64,000 nucleotides of DNA from Sparassis latifolia (Eukaryota; Basidiomycota; Agaricomycetes; Polyporales; Sparassidaceae), in assembly GCA_018466975.1 (NCBI GenBank), contig JAENRS010000019.1, forward strand, positions 162,303 through 226,302. The letters run 5' to 3'. The notes under the pieces are model-generated. The model was not told the DNA's origin, made no database searches, and worked only from the letters and a program-made list of their open reading frames with translations. The position numbers and the translations under genes are program-made. Below are positions 53,958 to 64,000 of this stretch, piece by piece; the first letter of the stretch is position 1, and the number at the start of each line of letters is the position of its first letter.

Positions 53958-56709
53958 ATGTCTTCGCAGTCTGGCTACCCGATTTCTCCTCCGCCGGTGC
54001 CAGACTCGTCCACTAATTCTGGGGGAGGCGTCCGCAGACACCACACAATTTCCGCTTCATCTCGTGCGAACCGGCCGACTTCAAAAATCGACATCTCGGA
54101 ACTGGAGGACCCACAAGCAGAACAGCTATGGAATGACGACGAGCCTGTTGATCAAGACTGGGTTGGAGGTATTGGTGCAGTCGGTGAAAAGTCCTCGTTG
54201 CACAGGCAGGCTTCGCTGCCCACTCGGTACCACCGTGGTAAGCACTCGTGACTGCAGCGCACATGTAGATGGGCTGCGATTCAGTTCTGGATTGGATTGT
54301 CTAACTTTGTGCGGCTATAGCATTCGGCGGTCAAGCAGGATCACACGCTCCGAGAGCCCTGAATAGTTTATCGGCCATCGCAGGCCATGAGGGTGAGGAA
54401 GAAGAATGGGAGAGAGAGATGAGGGACTTCCGGGACGAGGAGGTATGTTCAATACATCTCGTTCTGCAGTTTATCTCTCATCCTCTGCACAGCACGGAAT
54501 GTCTGTCTCCGATCACGGCCATCAGGCGGTCGACCCGGCGTCGTCGTCCGCCTCCCCTCTGTCGCCGCACTTTGCGGGTGGACTTCCCCATGGGCCGTCT
54601 CCGCCTCCCGCTGGTAGTGGCGGTGCAGGCGTCCGCAGACACCAGAGTCTTAATTATCCCAATGTCACCCACAACATGAGACAAATGACGGGTCTTAAGC
54701 GTGCCGGCACCATACAAGTAGGCAGCAAAGGACACCAGGGCGTTGCCTATAGTGGTGCACAGACTCCTAGTCCCACCAACGCTGAGGAGGAATATGACGA
54801 CGACAGCGTTCATGCCGAAGAGGATACCTACTTCGGGTTACCTGGGCAACAAGGACAGTACCCTGGCAGTCCCATGGGCAGATCCTCTCCCTGGAACACG
54901 CCCGGCAATGATTGGCGCGGCCAAGCCGGCGGGCCTCAGTTTGGGGGTTCTGCCAGCGGTAACGGTGGCATCGATGACGTTTCCCGTGCACTGTCTGCCT
55001 TGGAGATCAATCAGCAGTACGGCAATATGGGTAATTTCCAGCAGGGACAGTCGTCGCACCCCCCTCGCTTCAATGCGTCGCAGACCATGCAGGTCGGTGG
55101 CATGCGCAATGGCGGCAGTAACGGTGGTCCCGCGCGTAAACTGCAACTCAACACCGATGTCGATGGGCGCAGCACCCCAACCGCCCAGGGGTCGGTCCAA
55201 AGCGCATCGGCCTACATCCCGCCGATTGGGCATGGAGTGTCCTCTGGTCAACGTGGTGACCGGGGTGAGGAGCATCACGGGAATCGTGAGCGTGCATTCA
55301 CCGCTTCAGGAACACCAACTTGGGATTCCAATAAGGACCGTGTCTTGACAGGTCGCGCTTCGCAGCCGAGTCTGCACAATGTTTATCAAGGTCAATCAGG
55401 CAAAATCGGAAGTGGCGGGAACGGCGGTATTCCCAGCGTCCCTCCTATCCCTTCTCAGTACCTCAACCAAGGGCCGCGCCTGGGCGTCGTTAGTCCCGCC
55501 GGTAGTACAGGAACTCAGAGCAGCCAGTCTGCCAGCCGTGGACATGGCAGAAATGACTCCCAGGGTGGATCTAACGAGGGATACATTGGCTCACCCATCG
55601 ATGTCCCGACCCTCATTGCTACTAAAGGCTACAATCCTGTCGATTTCGATACCCGACCTCTATTCGTGAGTATGGAGTTCCAGACTGCATGTCATAATAA
55701 TAACCGTCTTTTCTCGTGCAGGCCCGCTATTTTGTTATCAAGTCTTACACGGAAGACGATGTTCATAAGTCTCTTAAATATGAGATCTGGAGCTCCACCG
55801 ATCCTGGCAACAAGAGACTTGATAAGGCGTTCAAGGAGTGCTCCGGCAGAGGCCCCATTTACCTTTTCTTTAGTGTCAATGCTAGGTACGCTTAATATGC
55901 CTCTCATACTATATCCCGATGCTGAATGACCCTGGACAGCGGTCATTTCTGCGGAATGGCGGAGATGCTGACGCCGGCAAGTCTATCTCTCCTGTGGTGT
56001 CTTGTCACTGACGTTGAATCTATCTCAGGTTGATTATAGCCGCAGCAGCACAGTGTGGGCCTCAGATAAGTGGAAGGGCGTTTTCAAAGTCAAATGGATT
56101 TTCGTCCGCGATATTCCCAACTCCAACTTAAGGCATATCAGACTCAAGTATGCATCGGCTTTTCCTGTCCACTTTTTTGATTACTTATCCCGTTATTTCC
56201 GCAGCAATACGCAGGAACGCAAGCCCGTTACGAATTCGCGCGACACTCAGGAGTTGCTGCCTGATGCTGGTCAGGAGATGTTACGCATCTTCCACACCCA
56301 CCCGGCACGGACTTCCCTCCTGCAAGACTTCGCGTTTTATGAACTGCAATCGATGCAAAAGGTCCAGGCCGTTCAAGTACAGCAGGGTGCTTCCTCACCT
56401 ACTCAAACTCCGATGGGACTGCAGTCGACTGGTCAGTCTCAAGGTCTTTCCACTTCGACCTCTCCCGGCCAGCATCCATTCGCCATGTCGAACCCTGCTG
56501 CACTTGCGTACGCTGCGCAGCACATGGGCATGCAACAAATGAACATGAACATGATGGGTATGAACCCGCTCATGCAGATGCAGATGAACATGGGCAGTTT
56601 TGCGAACCCGCATGCGATGCAGAGCGTCATGCGGCATCCCAGCCCCGGACCCATGTCTGTCGTTGGCGGGCAGAACTTTATGGGCTTGGGCGGTATGCCC
56701 GGCTTCTGA
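53958..56709 (+). CDS. YTH-domain RNA-binding protein (m6A reader)
   Basis: Seven exons: 53,958-54,237; 54,321-54,442; 54,493-55,665; 55,722-55,885; 55,940-55,976; 56,029-56,147; 56,205-56,709. Sum 2,400 bases, 799 residues. Residues 1 to about 525 are low complexity (Gly, Ser, Pro, Gln, Asn), as in YTHDF and Mmi1-type proteins that form condensates. The YTH domain follows: [89 protein letters not shown]. The aromatic cage Trp candidates are in [12 protein letters not shown] and VKW. The tail is Met/Gln/Asn-rich. One intron (55,977-56,028) has a GC donor. Likely binds m6A-marked or DSR-type mRNA; targets unknown. Confidence 0.93.
55977..56028 (+). other. GC-AG intron in the YTH gene
   Basis: The donor reads GCAAGT after ...ATGCTGACGCCG and the acceptor is TCTCAG. 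Splicing here joins MLTP to VDYSRSS in frame inside the YTH domain; no GT donor nearby gives a continuous domain. Confidence 0.8.
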
Positions 56710-57626
56710 AGTTTCGGGACAGGAACACTGAACGATACTTCGGACGATCTAATACTTCGGTCTTGGATATAGAAACGGCCTCTCTGGAACACAAGGGAAT
56801 TGGTACAGTCCATTGCACTGATACCTTGTATTATGCATTATCCTCCTCTGTTGTTCTCTATTCACTCACCATTGTATCACCATGCTCTTCCATCCTCTGG
56901 CAGCGATGCTTTATCTGTTATTTCTCTTGGAGCGTAAAGTTACCATAATGATTGAACGAATTGATATGAAGCCTGGCTCCTCCCTCTTCCTTTTTATTAA
57001 GTACTTGACACAGATATACAGAACTGCAATGCACCAGTAGTACACGCGGGACGGTGATCAACGGACGTACGTATCGGATGTTCACATGTATTTGTTCTGC
57101 AATGTCTCGTAGATACGCGTGTAGTTCTCTACGTTTGCGATTTCATCAATTTAATTCGTTTCGTCGCCTTTACGGTTGGTAGAATATGTTTTGATGCGTG
57201 TTGTTTGTCCGTGAGATGATTCGCCAGTGTGACAATCGCATTCGTTTGATTCTGACGACCTTCCTTCATCTACCGCTTGGATCAACGCAGGTCATTTTGG
57301 CATAAGACTCAATGCAGTCGACAAGATACGTCCAAATTGGAGGTTACATGGGACACATGAAGTCAGTCCCATTCAAACTTAGCTGTTGAATGCTCTCGAA
57401 TGGGTCTCCAGAGATGCCCCAGAAGCAATTGCTCAAGCTCTTCGCGTTGGAGAAACGGGTATCGAGCTTGTTCTTGGTATGATTGTTTCGGTGAACCCAT
57501 TATTAGGACAATGGCAAAATTGTTCTTCAACCAGGTATAAGATCATGCGGAGCCTCGTATCTTCTACTGCCTGAGAACCGATGGAGGGGAAGACGTGTCT
57601 CGAATCCATGGCCTGCTGAGAGATTC
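56710..57626. other. Intergenic DNA between the YTH gene and the DEDD-fold gene
   Basis: YTH 3' untranslated region and the promoter of the next gene. A 62-codon ORF (57,386-57,574) might be an unplaced 5' exon, but I could not join it in frame. Confidence 0.35.
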
Positions 57627-59053
57627 ATGTCTCTCTCGCCTATTCGGTTCAACAGTGCGACAGAGCTAGTCAAGAAGCTCCATACGCTGATGTCTAAGAA
57701 GACAAAGAATGGAGCTCCTAGAGATCGGAGCAAAGCGAATTCGGGATATGTCACTAGTGGTGAAGATTCATCTCCTGTAGGAATTGCACGAGCAACCTTT
57801 GAACATCAGCGGTAGGGATTACAACTACGTTCATTTGAACCTGGCTTAATCCATTTACTCCCAGTGTTTTTGTTATGCTCCATCGCAGAGAGTTGAACAA
57901 TCTGTCTAATTATGCACTACAACCTGCACCATGGCTGCATGATGTAAAGGTATTCTCCTTTGCATGTAACACTTGGACTGCAGACACACGCTCGCTCACT
58001 GAGCGTGAACAAAATCCTCATATCCTTGATCTTGGTTGGTCCGAATTTACTGTCCCCGATGAGCACGGTGATCTGGCAATTGAATCCTCTGTCCACCTGC
58101 GCATCAAAGAGAATATGTTGTTACAGAACCCTCGCATGAAGAGGCTGGTACGTAGTAGGCTATTCATACCTTCTCCTGACAAGACATGGTCTGAAAATTG
58201 TGACAGAATTTCTCCTATGGTACCACAGAGATAATGGACAAGACAGCTATCTGTTCTCGTCTGAAACAGTTTTTTGCACCTTCCACTGTCGGGGATACTG
58301 TCCCACCAAAGATTTTACTTGTTCATGATGCACAGAAGGCTCTGAAAATATTACAGGCCTTTGGAGTTGATACTTCCCAGTGGGAAAGTGGGATTTTCCG
58401 CCTTCTATATCACAGCATGAGGGGACATGATTCGTATGTGCATTTTGTTTGCTTACAGCATTACCTTCATTTACATTGCATCAGGAGAGATTTCCGTTCT
58501 AGATCACCTCGCCGGGATACCAACCGTGATTCCCGTCCCCGCCCGCGCTCTCCGCAGCCATCTTTACATCAGCCAAGCGTTTATGTTATTGACGTGCATC
58601 TCATGCACGAGAAATTGAAGCAGGCTATTCTACCATCTGCCAATATCCCTAATAACGCACATGATCTCTCTGTGCAGGGTAGATCAGACGTAAATGACCC
58701 TGCACAGCAGGGATGGTGTGCGGGGAATGAGAGCGGGTAAGTTTTTCACTCCCAATTTGTTGGTACATGGCTGATAGTCTGTGTAACCCAGATTATTGGG
58801 CAGAATGTGGTACTCTATGGCTCGCGGCCCTACCATTGATGAACAAAGGCTTTGCCGGTGGGTCATGCCAGTCATCAACTCAGCAGGAGACGTACAGGAT
58901 CCACCACAGGCTCCCAATGAAGTGAATTGTGACGACGAGGATGATGAGATTGACCCGAATGATATGGTGGGCCCGAAAGAGCAGGGCTCAGCCCCTGGGC
59001 CTTCAGCCACATCAGATATCTATGCAAACATGTCTGACGATGACGACTGGTAA
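57627..59053 (+). CDS. DEDD-exonuclease-fold protein of the Gfd2/YDR514C type, probably inactive
   Basis: Five exons: 57,627-57,811; 57,889-58,147; 58,207-58,433; 58,485-58,736; 58,792-59,053. Sum 1,185 bases, 394 residues. The region from about residue 80 follows the order of a DEDDh-type RNase H fold: first strand VKVFSFACNTW, ILDLGWSEF, YGTTEIMDK, second block KILLVHDAQKALKILQAFGVD, last block GWCAGNESGLL. Active family members carry DxE in the first strand, an HN/D in the second and HNAGNDA in the third; here the first acidic pair is absent and the terminal His and Asp are replaced. An Arg/Ser-Pro-rich insert (RSRSPRRDTNRDSRPRPRS) lies mid-domain. The tail is acidic (DDEDDEIDPND; MSDDDDW). 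Family assignment is by motif recall, moderate confidence. The 5' end could have extra exons. Confidence 0.7.
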
Positions 59054-59476
59054 TATATAGGTGTTCAATGTAATGTCAAGCCCAGATCTAAGCACGGACT
59101 GTATATTGTATGTCTGCACAGAAAATATTTCTTGGAGTTATCGGAGCGAATAACTAGGCATTCCTGGAATCCTCGTGGAGTGTTGGCAGCGAGAAGGCCG
59201 GGAAAATATGCAATGTTTATCACTTAATCTTCAATAATGGTGTTACTTTGCCCTTGCGACAATATTCAATGAGGCTTTGTTAAATGTAGTTGCGAGGTCG
59301 TCGGTGCCGCCACGATTGCCAAAACGGGCAGGCAGGTATGGACCTTTGAGGCGGGTCGCCGCTGCTCGAACCACCCCACTTCCAGCTTCGACGCGACCAC
59401 CATCCATTCCTTCTTTCACTTCGGCACGTTTTCTTATTACGAGCGGGAATTTGGGTAGGCGAGACCTACGGTAACA

Positions 59477-61198
59477 ATGTCCTTGCTATCTGACCGGCAG
59501 AAGGAGGAACTGTGAGTGGCCCTGTTGTCCGGAGCGCCTGCATGTACATGCTCATTTCTCCGTATCCTTACAGCCACAAATCTATCCTCGAATATCTGCA
59601 TGCGAACAGCTTCACAGACGCGTTCGACTCGCTCAAGTTAGACGCGGGCGTAGAATACAAACCGGACCCGAAGTCCAAGTATGCGGGGCTCCTGGAGAAG
59701 AAGTGGACCAGTGTCATACGGTTGCAAAAGAAGGTGCGTTATTGTTGTACGGTTATGGAGACACGGTCTGTACGTGGTGAGTGACCTTGTATGTGCACAG
59801 ATTATGGACTTGGAGAACCGGAACGCGGCACTGCAAGAAGAGCTCTCGCTATCTCCAGCCAAACGCGCCGCATTGCAGACGGATTGGGTGCCTAGAGCTC
59901 CAGCAGCATATGTACTGACGGGGCACCGTGGCTCAGTGCTGAAGGTGGCTTTCCATCCGACATTCAACCTCATCGCATCAGCAAGTGAAGACGCGACAGT
60001 GAAGATTTGGGACTGGGAGACCGGCGAATTCGAGCGCACGCTGAAGGGGCATACGAGGACGGTGAATGATGTCGACTTTGATAGTAAGGGAAATCTGCTG
60101 GGTGAGTCCCGGGCTTTGTCGCGGTGTGTATCGCTGGTGTATGACATTGATGAACGCATCAGTTACATGTTCTTCGGACCTATTCATCAAGGTATGGGAT
60201 GTGCAGAACGATTGGAAGAACACCAAGACCTTTCCTGGCCACGAACATACAGTTTCCTCCGTCCGATTCATGCCGGGTGATCAACAAATCGTCAGTGCCA
60301 GTCGAGATCGAACGATACGGATATTCGATGTCGCGTCTACGTTCGTATCTCTCATCTGTTTCCCCGCAGTGTACTCATCTACTGATTGTAGACATCTGAT
60401 TCGAACCATCTCGGTACATTCAGATTGGGTACGGTGTGTGGAGCCCTCAGAAGACGGGCGGTTGTTAGCCAGTTGTGGCAATGATCAAGTAAGTGTGCCA
60501 CCCCCTTGTATATTAAAACAAGTGAATTGACCACTATCCGATAGACTGCTCGCATCACGGACCCGCTCACAGGGGAAATGAAAATGGAGCTGAGAGGCCA
60601 TGAGCACACTGTTGAAGTTGTTGTGTTCGCTCCTGTGAATGCCTATGCAGCAATCCGCGAGTTGGGAGGCATCCCAGTATGTCGTATTCTGGTCCCGATG
60701 AGTCGCAGTCTCAATCTCTCAATACAGAACCGAGACCGTTCAAAACGCCCTGGTGCATATGCTGTAACGGGTGGGCGAGACAAGACTATCAAGATTTGGG
60801 ACACACAGACCGGCCAGATGATCCGAAGTTTGGTAGGTTTAGTTGTGTGCATATTCTTGATCCACCATTTACGCGACGTCATTGCACAGGCCGGCCACGA
60901 TAATTGGGTCCGCGCATTAGTCTTCCATCCCAGCGGGAAGTTCCTTCTGTCTGCTGGGGACGACTACAAGATACGCGTATGGGAACTTGCAACCGGGCGT
61001 TGTGTCAAGACCGTCGAGGCGCACGGGCACTTTGTGACGTGTTTAGCTTGGGGACGGCAGGCACCAGCGCAGAGCTCAACAAATGGCACCCAGGTGAATG
61101 GTGCCGCGGCAGACGGTAAAGCAGCCGAAGCCGAGAAGTTTGTCAATGTTGTCGCATCTGGCTGCGTTGACCAAACTATCAAGATATGGCTACCATAA
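59477..61198 (+). CDS. PAC1: Nuclear distribution protein PAC1/LIS1
   Basis: Regulator of cytoplasmic dynein needed for nuclear migration. Eight exons: 59,477-59,511; 59,574-59,733; 59,801-60,101; 60,163-60,340; 60,392-60,488; 60,545-60,676; 60,728-60,832; 60,890-61,198. Sum 1,317 bases, 438 residues, matching LIS1 length. Domains in order: LisH ([17 protein letters not shown]), coiled coil ([15 protein letters not shown]), then seven WD40 repeats, e.g. [15 protein letters not shown]...[54 protein letters not shown] and the last ending [10 protein letters not shown] polar insert ([20 protein letters not shown]) lies before the last blade. Splice joins preserve every repeat. Confidence 0.97.
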
Positions 61199-62149
61199 TC
61201 CCAGTCTCGCCGGACGAGATGCGGTGTTCGGCTGTCAAGCCATGCGTTCGCGCTGTATGCTCTGCGTGTTGTTCGCTACTCACTTACATCTTAGACCCAC
61301 GGTGTTTGCGGTTCCCTTTGGATGTCTCTGTTTTGGTGAGTGGCGTCCTTGAGATAATTCCAGACAGCACTGAATTCGCCACTATCAGAGATTTTAGCAT
61401 TGTATTCGTGTTAATCTGTTGCTCCTCGGATGATCCCTACTCGTTGCACTTCGCTAATGTCCTCACGCTCTTTCCTGCTCTGGCGTTGTTACCCTCCTTG
61501 ACTCTAGTCTGCATGCATACCCACATCATCGTGATTATATAAAGAACTACTTGTATTCTTCTTCCCATCCAGGCAACTGTCGTTATCGAGCCATAGCATC
61601 ACCCTGTGCTGCATTTGCATCTAGTTGTCGAGGTGGATCTCTGGTTGAGATTCGTCAGTGCAGACGATCTTGCAAGCAAAATCTGCAAAGCAAAAACAAA
61701 AATATGGAACGGTGAATACGAATGACTCGAAGATTCGAGCCACAAGAATTTCACTCCAGTATGCCTCAGTCAAACTAGCATCCTGTCGTGCCTTTAACCT
61801 GTGCTCCTTGTTGACGCCTTGCAGCTCAGGCCAATGACTTTCAATGCTTTTATCATGCTGTAGAGACGTGCGTTCTTGGGCGCAACATATATACGGATTG
61901 GGTCATCCGTCGGCCCAGCGACCCGCCTGGCCTTCAGGTGTCTTGCCGTCTGCGCCATTCATCGAACCTTGACCAAAATATTCGAGGATGCGAGCCACAT
62001 GCTTTCGACGGACCGTCGATTTTTTTCGCTTTCAGCCGAGTCAATGATAAGAAGCTGACGATGCCTCACCAATGACTCGTTGAGTATAAGTATATCAATG
62101 CGTCTCTCAGGTATGGTAGGGGCCCTACAAGGACCCAACCCCCTGCACT
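61199..62149. other. Intergenic DNA between PAC1 and the OPT gene
   Basis: About 950 bases; short ORFs only, no recognisable gene. A TATA-like run (GTATAAGTATATCAATG) lies near 62,084-62,100 upstream of the OPT start. Confidence 0.4.
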
Positions 62150-63690
62150 ATGACGGACATCATCGGCCAACAACCACCATATGATAGTGAGAAGGACTCT
62201 TCTGGTTCCCTTGAGAAACCTTTCGATCATGTCGGTGACACCGCTAAAGTGAAGAACGTCGAAGAGTCTGAGAATTGGCTTGGTAATGACGAAGCTAGCG
62301 ACAATGAATACCGCGTCGAAAATGCATGCGATGTTGCAGTTAAGGTACGAGGCTATCTTACAGCCTGCGTGTTAGATAGATGCTGAATACTACGCGTGAT
62401 CTCGCGATTCGCAGGTTTTATCCACTAGAGATGATCCTGAGCTTCAGGCCTTGACCTTCCGTACCGTCTTCTTAGGCCTTGGCTTTTAAGCATTTGGAGG
62501 GTCAGTTATTCTTGTGGCATCGTTGAATCGTGTTTTGACGTAGCTTGCTGTTGCAGAGTTCTGGCTCAGATCTACCACTTTAAGCCTCAAACCATTCTTG
62601 TCTCGACGCTGCTCCTCCTGGTTCTATCGTATTGGTTTGGTAGTGTCATGCACATGTTTCTTCCGTCGGAGGGCATTTTCCGGTTCATCAATCCAGGTCC
62701 TTTCAACAGTATGTCTACTCCCCTGCATGATGGTTCTCCTGTTGAAACCTTGTAGTCAAGGAGCATGTTGCTGTTGTCATCATGTCGTCAACTGCTGCCA
62801 ATTCTGCAGTTGCCATTCAGGTCATTTCCGTTCAGGATTGTAAGTTATGCAGATTTTGCAATGCGTGCATTACACAGGCTTACGGATCTCCAGCACTCAG
62901 TATACTACAAAAGCAAGATGGTATGCAGTAATTATCTTTGTACTCGCAGAATCCCGGTGTCGCGATCTTCACTCTCATAAGCTCGCAGTTACTGGGCCAT
63001 GGATATGCTGGTCTATTGCAGGACGCCCTCGTTAAGCCCACGAAGTGTTTTTGGCCTATTAACAGTACGCTGTTTAGCAACCACGTTTTGGACTTCCCTG
63101 TCATCGCGTTTTTCCATTCTCAATTGCCGATCTATTCCAAGTACTCCACTATGATAGACAAATGACTTCCAAGCGCGTTCGGTTATTTTGGACTTTCCTG
63201 TCGTGCTCTTCTGGGAAATCATTCTGCAATGTGCGTTCTGTCGCCGTTCTGAGGTTTCAGACTAGCTGATCAATCGATTATCCCAGGGATATTCCCTCTG
63301 CTCACTGGAATTTCAATCTTTTGCATGGCCAACAATACCAATGAAGTATTCCGTTTTAGGGGGCGCCAGCAACAATGAGGACATGGGCTTACTTTCGTGG
63401 TGCTTAGGCTGGAACTTGATCGGCAGCTCCTGCCTGTACAGCTCGCTCTGGCTCCAGATCAATGAAGACATTGGCATCTGCTTCATGTACATCCTTATGG
63501 CATCCATGTACTACGGCAATGTGTGGGAGGCGAAGAACTTCCCATTCATGAGCCAGGCTATTTTCGTGAGCCACTGTTGGTCCATCATGATGTACAAGGG
63601 CACCTCTATTTACTCTGTGCCCTGTCTGCAAACGGGTCGCAGTACAACCAGACTGCTCTCCTTTCAATCTCGGGTACTCGGTATGTACAC
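62150..63690 (+). pseudogene. OPT-family oligopeptide transporter, disrupted
   Basis: Proton-coupled peptide or siderophore importer of the plasma membrane, by family. Exon 1 is 62,150-62,344 (MTDIIGQQPPYDSEKD) and exon 2 begins 62,415. Recognisable OPT blocks follow: FRTVFLGLGF, LAQIYHFKPQTILVSTLLLL, the signature FINPGPFN, VKEHVAVVIMSSTAANSAVAI, YYKSKM, NPGVAIFTLISSQLLGHGYAG, FWEII, GGASNNEDMGLLSW, SANGSQYNQTALL. Damage: an in-frame TAA at 62,487-62,489 inside the first membrane segment, a frame change before 63,150, one near 63,355, and no usable acceptor before SANGSQ (about 63,625). The C-terminal half is missing or beyond the window. Several introns of 28-70 bases otherwise look normal, so the inactivation seems recent. 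Confidence 0.75.
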
Positions 63691-63930
63691 AAGTAGTTTT
63701 TACGATGTGCCAGGTAGCTCACCCCATGTCTAGGCTCTGGTCTGGCCAGAATGCACAGCAGCATAACTGTGAGTGTGCCACAGGTGTATCCAGATCTTTG
63801 GATGGTGGTGACGTCCTTCTTCAGCCAACGCGATCTCATGAGGGGCGCTCAAGCCACGAATGTTTGGGCCGAGCGGGATATACCATATGGTACCACTCTC
63901 TCTCGCCATCGGCGTCGTCCCTCCATTTCT

Positions 63931-64000
63931 ATTCTATCTCGCGGTAACTTAGTTGCTGTCCATTCTATCTAGCTTATCTCGCGGTAACTTAGTTGCTGTC
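63931..64000. repeat. 40-bp tandem duplication at the window end
   Basis: TATCTCGCGGTAACTTAGTT and the following bases occur twice, 40 bases apart, with the second copy running off the end. Confidence 0.8.

Overview
The window looks like a chromosome segment of an Agaricomycete (mushroom-forming basidiomycete). The support is gene structure and repeat content: protein genes cut by many 42-110 bp GT-AG introns, fungal housekeeping genes (PAC1/LIS1, GTR1, VCX1, a fungal-type TilS), a degraded member of a hypothetical-protein family that I recall as expanded in Agaricomycetes, and chromovirus-type Ty3/Gypsy elements with basidiomycete-style accessory ORFs. No species can be named from sequence alone.

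The left half (about 1-36,200) is a nested transposon cluster. Element I (489-8479, coding on the minus strand) is a Ty3/Gypsy chromovirus with 638/642-bp LTRs and a perfect ATCTT target duplication. It has gag, a broken pol, and three small ORFs between pol and the 3' LTR. Next is a decayed MULE-type transposase gene (9.5-12.1 kb). Element II (12,373-30,310, plus strand) is an older Gypsy element whose pol is riddled with TGA codons. Two later insertions sit inside it: element III (19,778-24,712), a non-coding LTR element with near-identical 817-819-bp LTRs and a GCAAC duplication, and X1 (26,230-29,322), a non-coding repeat with a hairpin core and minisatellites. A second, inverted, truncated X copy (X2, about 32.2-34.3 kb) lies next to a solo LTR. 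A 0.7-kb tandem duplication ends the cluster just before a tRNA-Ser(AGA) gene.

The right half (36.2-62.1 kb) is conserved and gene-dense. In order: tRNA-Ser; ATP2 (mitochondrial F1 beta, minus) divergent from ADE4 (purine synthesis, plus, start codon split by an intron); a pseudogene of the expanded family; a possible coiled-coil gene; VCX1 (vacuolar Ca2+/H+ exchanger, 18 exons) convergent with an SRP40/NOPP140-like nucleolar gene; RIB4 lumazine synthase; GTR1 (Rag GTPase of TORC1); a TilS-like tRNA-Ile lysidine synthetase (minus) divergent from a YTH-domain m6A reader; a DEDD-fold pseudo-nuclease; and PAC1/LIS1. The window ends in a damaged OPT-family oligopeptide transporter.

The conserved genes are unrelated housekeeping functions with no evident shared pathway. 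For the multi-exon models I placed splice sites by eye; every finished model sums to a multiple of three and matches the usual family length, which is good internal support. The most unusual signals are in the repeat half: the paired X elements whose hairpin core keeps its palindrome but changes its sequence, the repeated LTR-junction and polypurine motifs inside element III, and the overlapping small-ORF module of element I.
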